NCBI GenBank assembly: GCA_050732575.1
Contig: JBOHRF010000326.1
Span: 1 to 6,046, forward strand
Origin: JBBDWZ01 sp050732575
GTDB lineage: Bacteria > Gemmatimonadota > Gemmatimonadetes > Longimicrobiales > RSA9
Direction of reading: 5' to 3'
DNA length: 6,046 nucleotides
Under the pieces are notes generated by a model. The model was not told where the DNA came from. It ran no database searches and was given only the letters and a program-made list of their open reading frames with translations. Each line of letters opens with the position of its first letter. Position 1 is the first letter of the stretch. The translations under genes were made by a program, and so were the position numbers. Below, piece after piece: positions 5,445 to 6,046 of this stretch.

Positions 5445-6046
5445 TTAGAATGCTATCATTACGAATTCGGGCGGCCGGCCCAGAAATATCTGACTCAACC
5501 GTTTCGATCTTGCTTTCGGAAACGAAGCCGTGGTGACGCAACGTGTGCGCATCCCGGAAATGGCGCTCCAGCCTGCTCTTCTGGTAGATCGCGCTTGTGC
5601 CGGCCAGGCTGTGCATGAGGTCGGTCACTTCTACCGCGTTTTTCACTGCGTGTACGCCGGCCAGTAACAGGTCGGCCCGCTGCTCCAGTGTTGCCGACCC
5701 AACGTTCAGGGTGTGTAGCCATGTATCCGTTAGGGTCTGGTAAAACAGCAAGCGCGCCGAGCGCAGCAGCGCCTCTGCGCGAGCCAGCGTGGACTGGACC
5801 GTGGTGCGCTCGGCCAGCGGCTTCATCGATCCGAACGGTGTTTTGCGCATGGCCAGATCACGCAGCTCGTTGATGGCGCCGCGCGCAATGGCCAGCATCA
5901 CGGGAGCGACCGAAACGATGGTGATGCCGAAACCCGGGAAGCGATACAACGGACCGCGGTAATGTGTGGTGGGCTCGAAGCCGGGCCCCAGCGGGAAAGA
6001 CCGCGCCGCCGGCACGAAGACATCATTGACCACCACATCATTGCTG
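5445..6046 (-). pseudogene. Acyl-CoA dehydrogenase-fold flavoprotein (Acyl-CoA_dh_2 / flavin monooxygenase type), C-terminal half, frameshifted
   Basis: About 200 C-terminal residues of a family normally near 380-400; the N-terminus lies beyond the window edge. The visible part starts SNDVVVNDVFVPAARSF, the strand region that closes the middle beta domain. It is followed by the all-helical C-terminal domain with PGFGITIVSVAPVMLAIARG, an Ala/Leu-rich helix pair, MHSLAGTSAIY and LERHFRDAHTLRHHGFVSE, the typical 'RD...H' helix of Acyl-CoA_dh_2. After ETV the frame breaks: with base 5495 removed the protein continues GQIFLGRPPEFVMIAF and stops at TAA 5447-5445, the expected family ending. Uncorrected, the frame runs on to 5350 through hairpin DNA with a low-complexity Arg/Ala tail. 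Homologues include two-component FMN/FAD monooxygenases and acyl-CoA dehydrogenases; the substrate cannot be told. The defect may be a real mutation or a sequencing insertion. Transcription would run toward the broken propeller gene. Confidence 0.85.

Noticed and set aside
5350..5495. Extended C-terminal tail of the flavoprotein frame
   Set aside because: The tail is Arg/Ala/Gly-rich and is coded by hairpin DNA. A one-base correction gives the proper family ending and stop at 5445.

Overview
The window looks like a chromosomal segment from a GC-rich Gram-negative bacterium. Outer-membrane, lipoprotein and periplasmic export signals are all present. Several proteins resemble families I associate with Gemmatimonadota: a short ECF sigma factor followed by an anti-sigma factor with a glycogen-binding domain, a small secreted helical protein, and a PD40 'SDYSPDKW' propeller protein. 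The phylum assignment is inference from memory of protein style, not from a search.

Left part (1-1285, minus strand): a three-gene operon encoding an ECF sigma factor, a membrane anti-sigma factor ending in an AMPK-beta/CBM48-like domain, and a secreted small protein cut by the window edge. The genes are tightly coupled: an 8-base overlap with a TTG start, then a 2-base gap.

Centre (1286-4366): a 207-base divergent promoter region carries six GTGAC/GTCAC words. It also holds the same bipartite motif, TGTGACG-N17-GTATT, facing outward toward both operons. The rightward operon encodes a signal-peptide-bearing probable beta-barrel outer-membrane protein and, 18 bases later, a di-haem MauG/cytochrome-c-peroxidase-like lipoprotein. 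The simplest reading is that the sigma factor drives its own operon and this envelope redox operon, with the anti-sigma domain as the periplasmic sensor.

Right part (4367-6046, minus strand): an apparently decaying region. A PD40/TolB-like secreted propeller gene has an in-frame nonsense codon and an early end. The C-terminal half of an acyl-CoA-dehydrogenase-fold flavoprotein carries a one-base insertion that can be placed exactly; removing it restores the expected C-terminus. Around them lie a 17-bp perfect inverted repeat enclosing three small hairpins (4373-4487), a bulged 14-bp hairpin (5217-5263) and a GC-rich cluster of hairpins (5348-5443).

No tRNA, rRNA, CRISPR array or transposase was seen.
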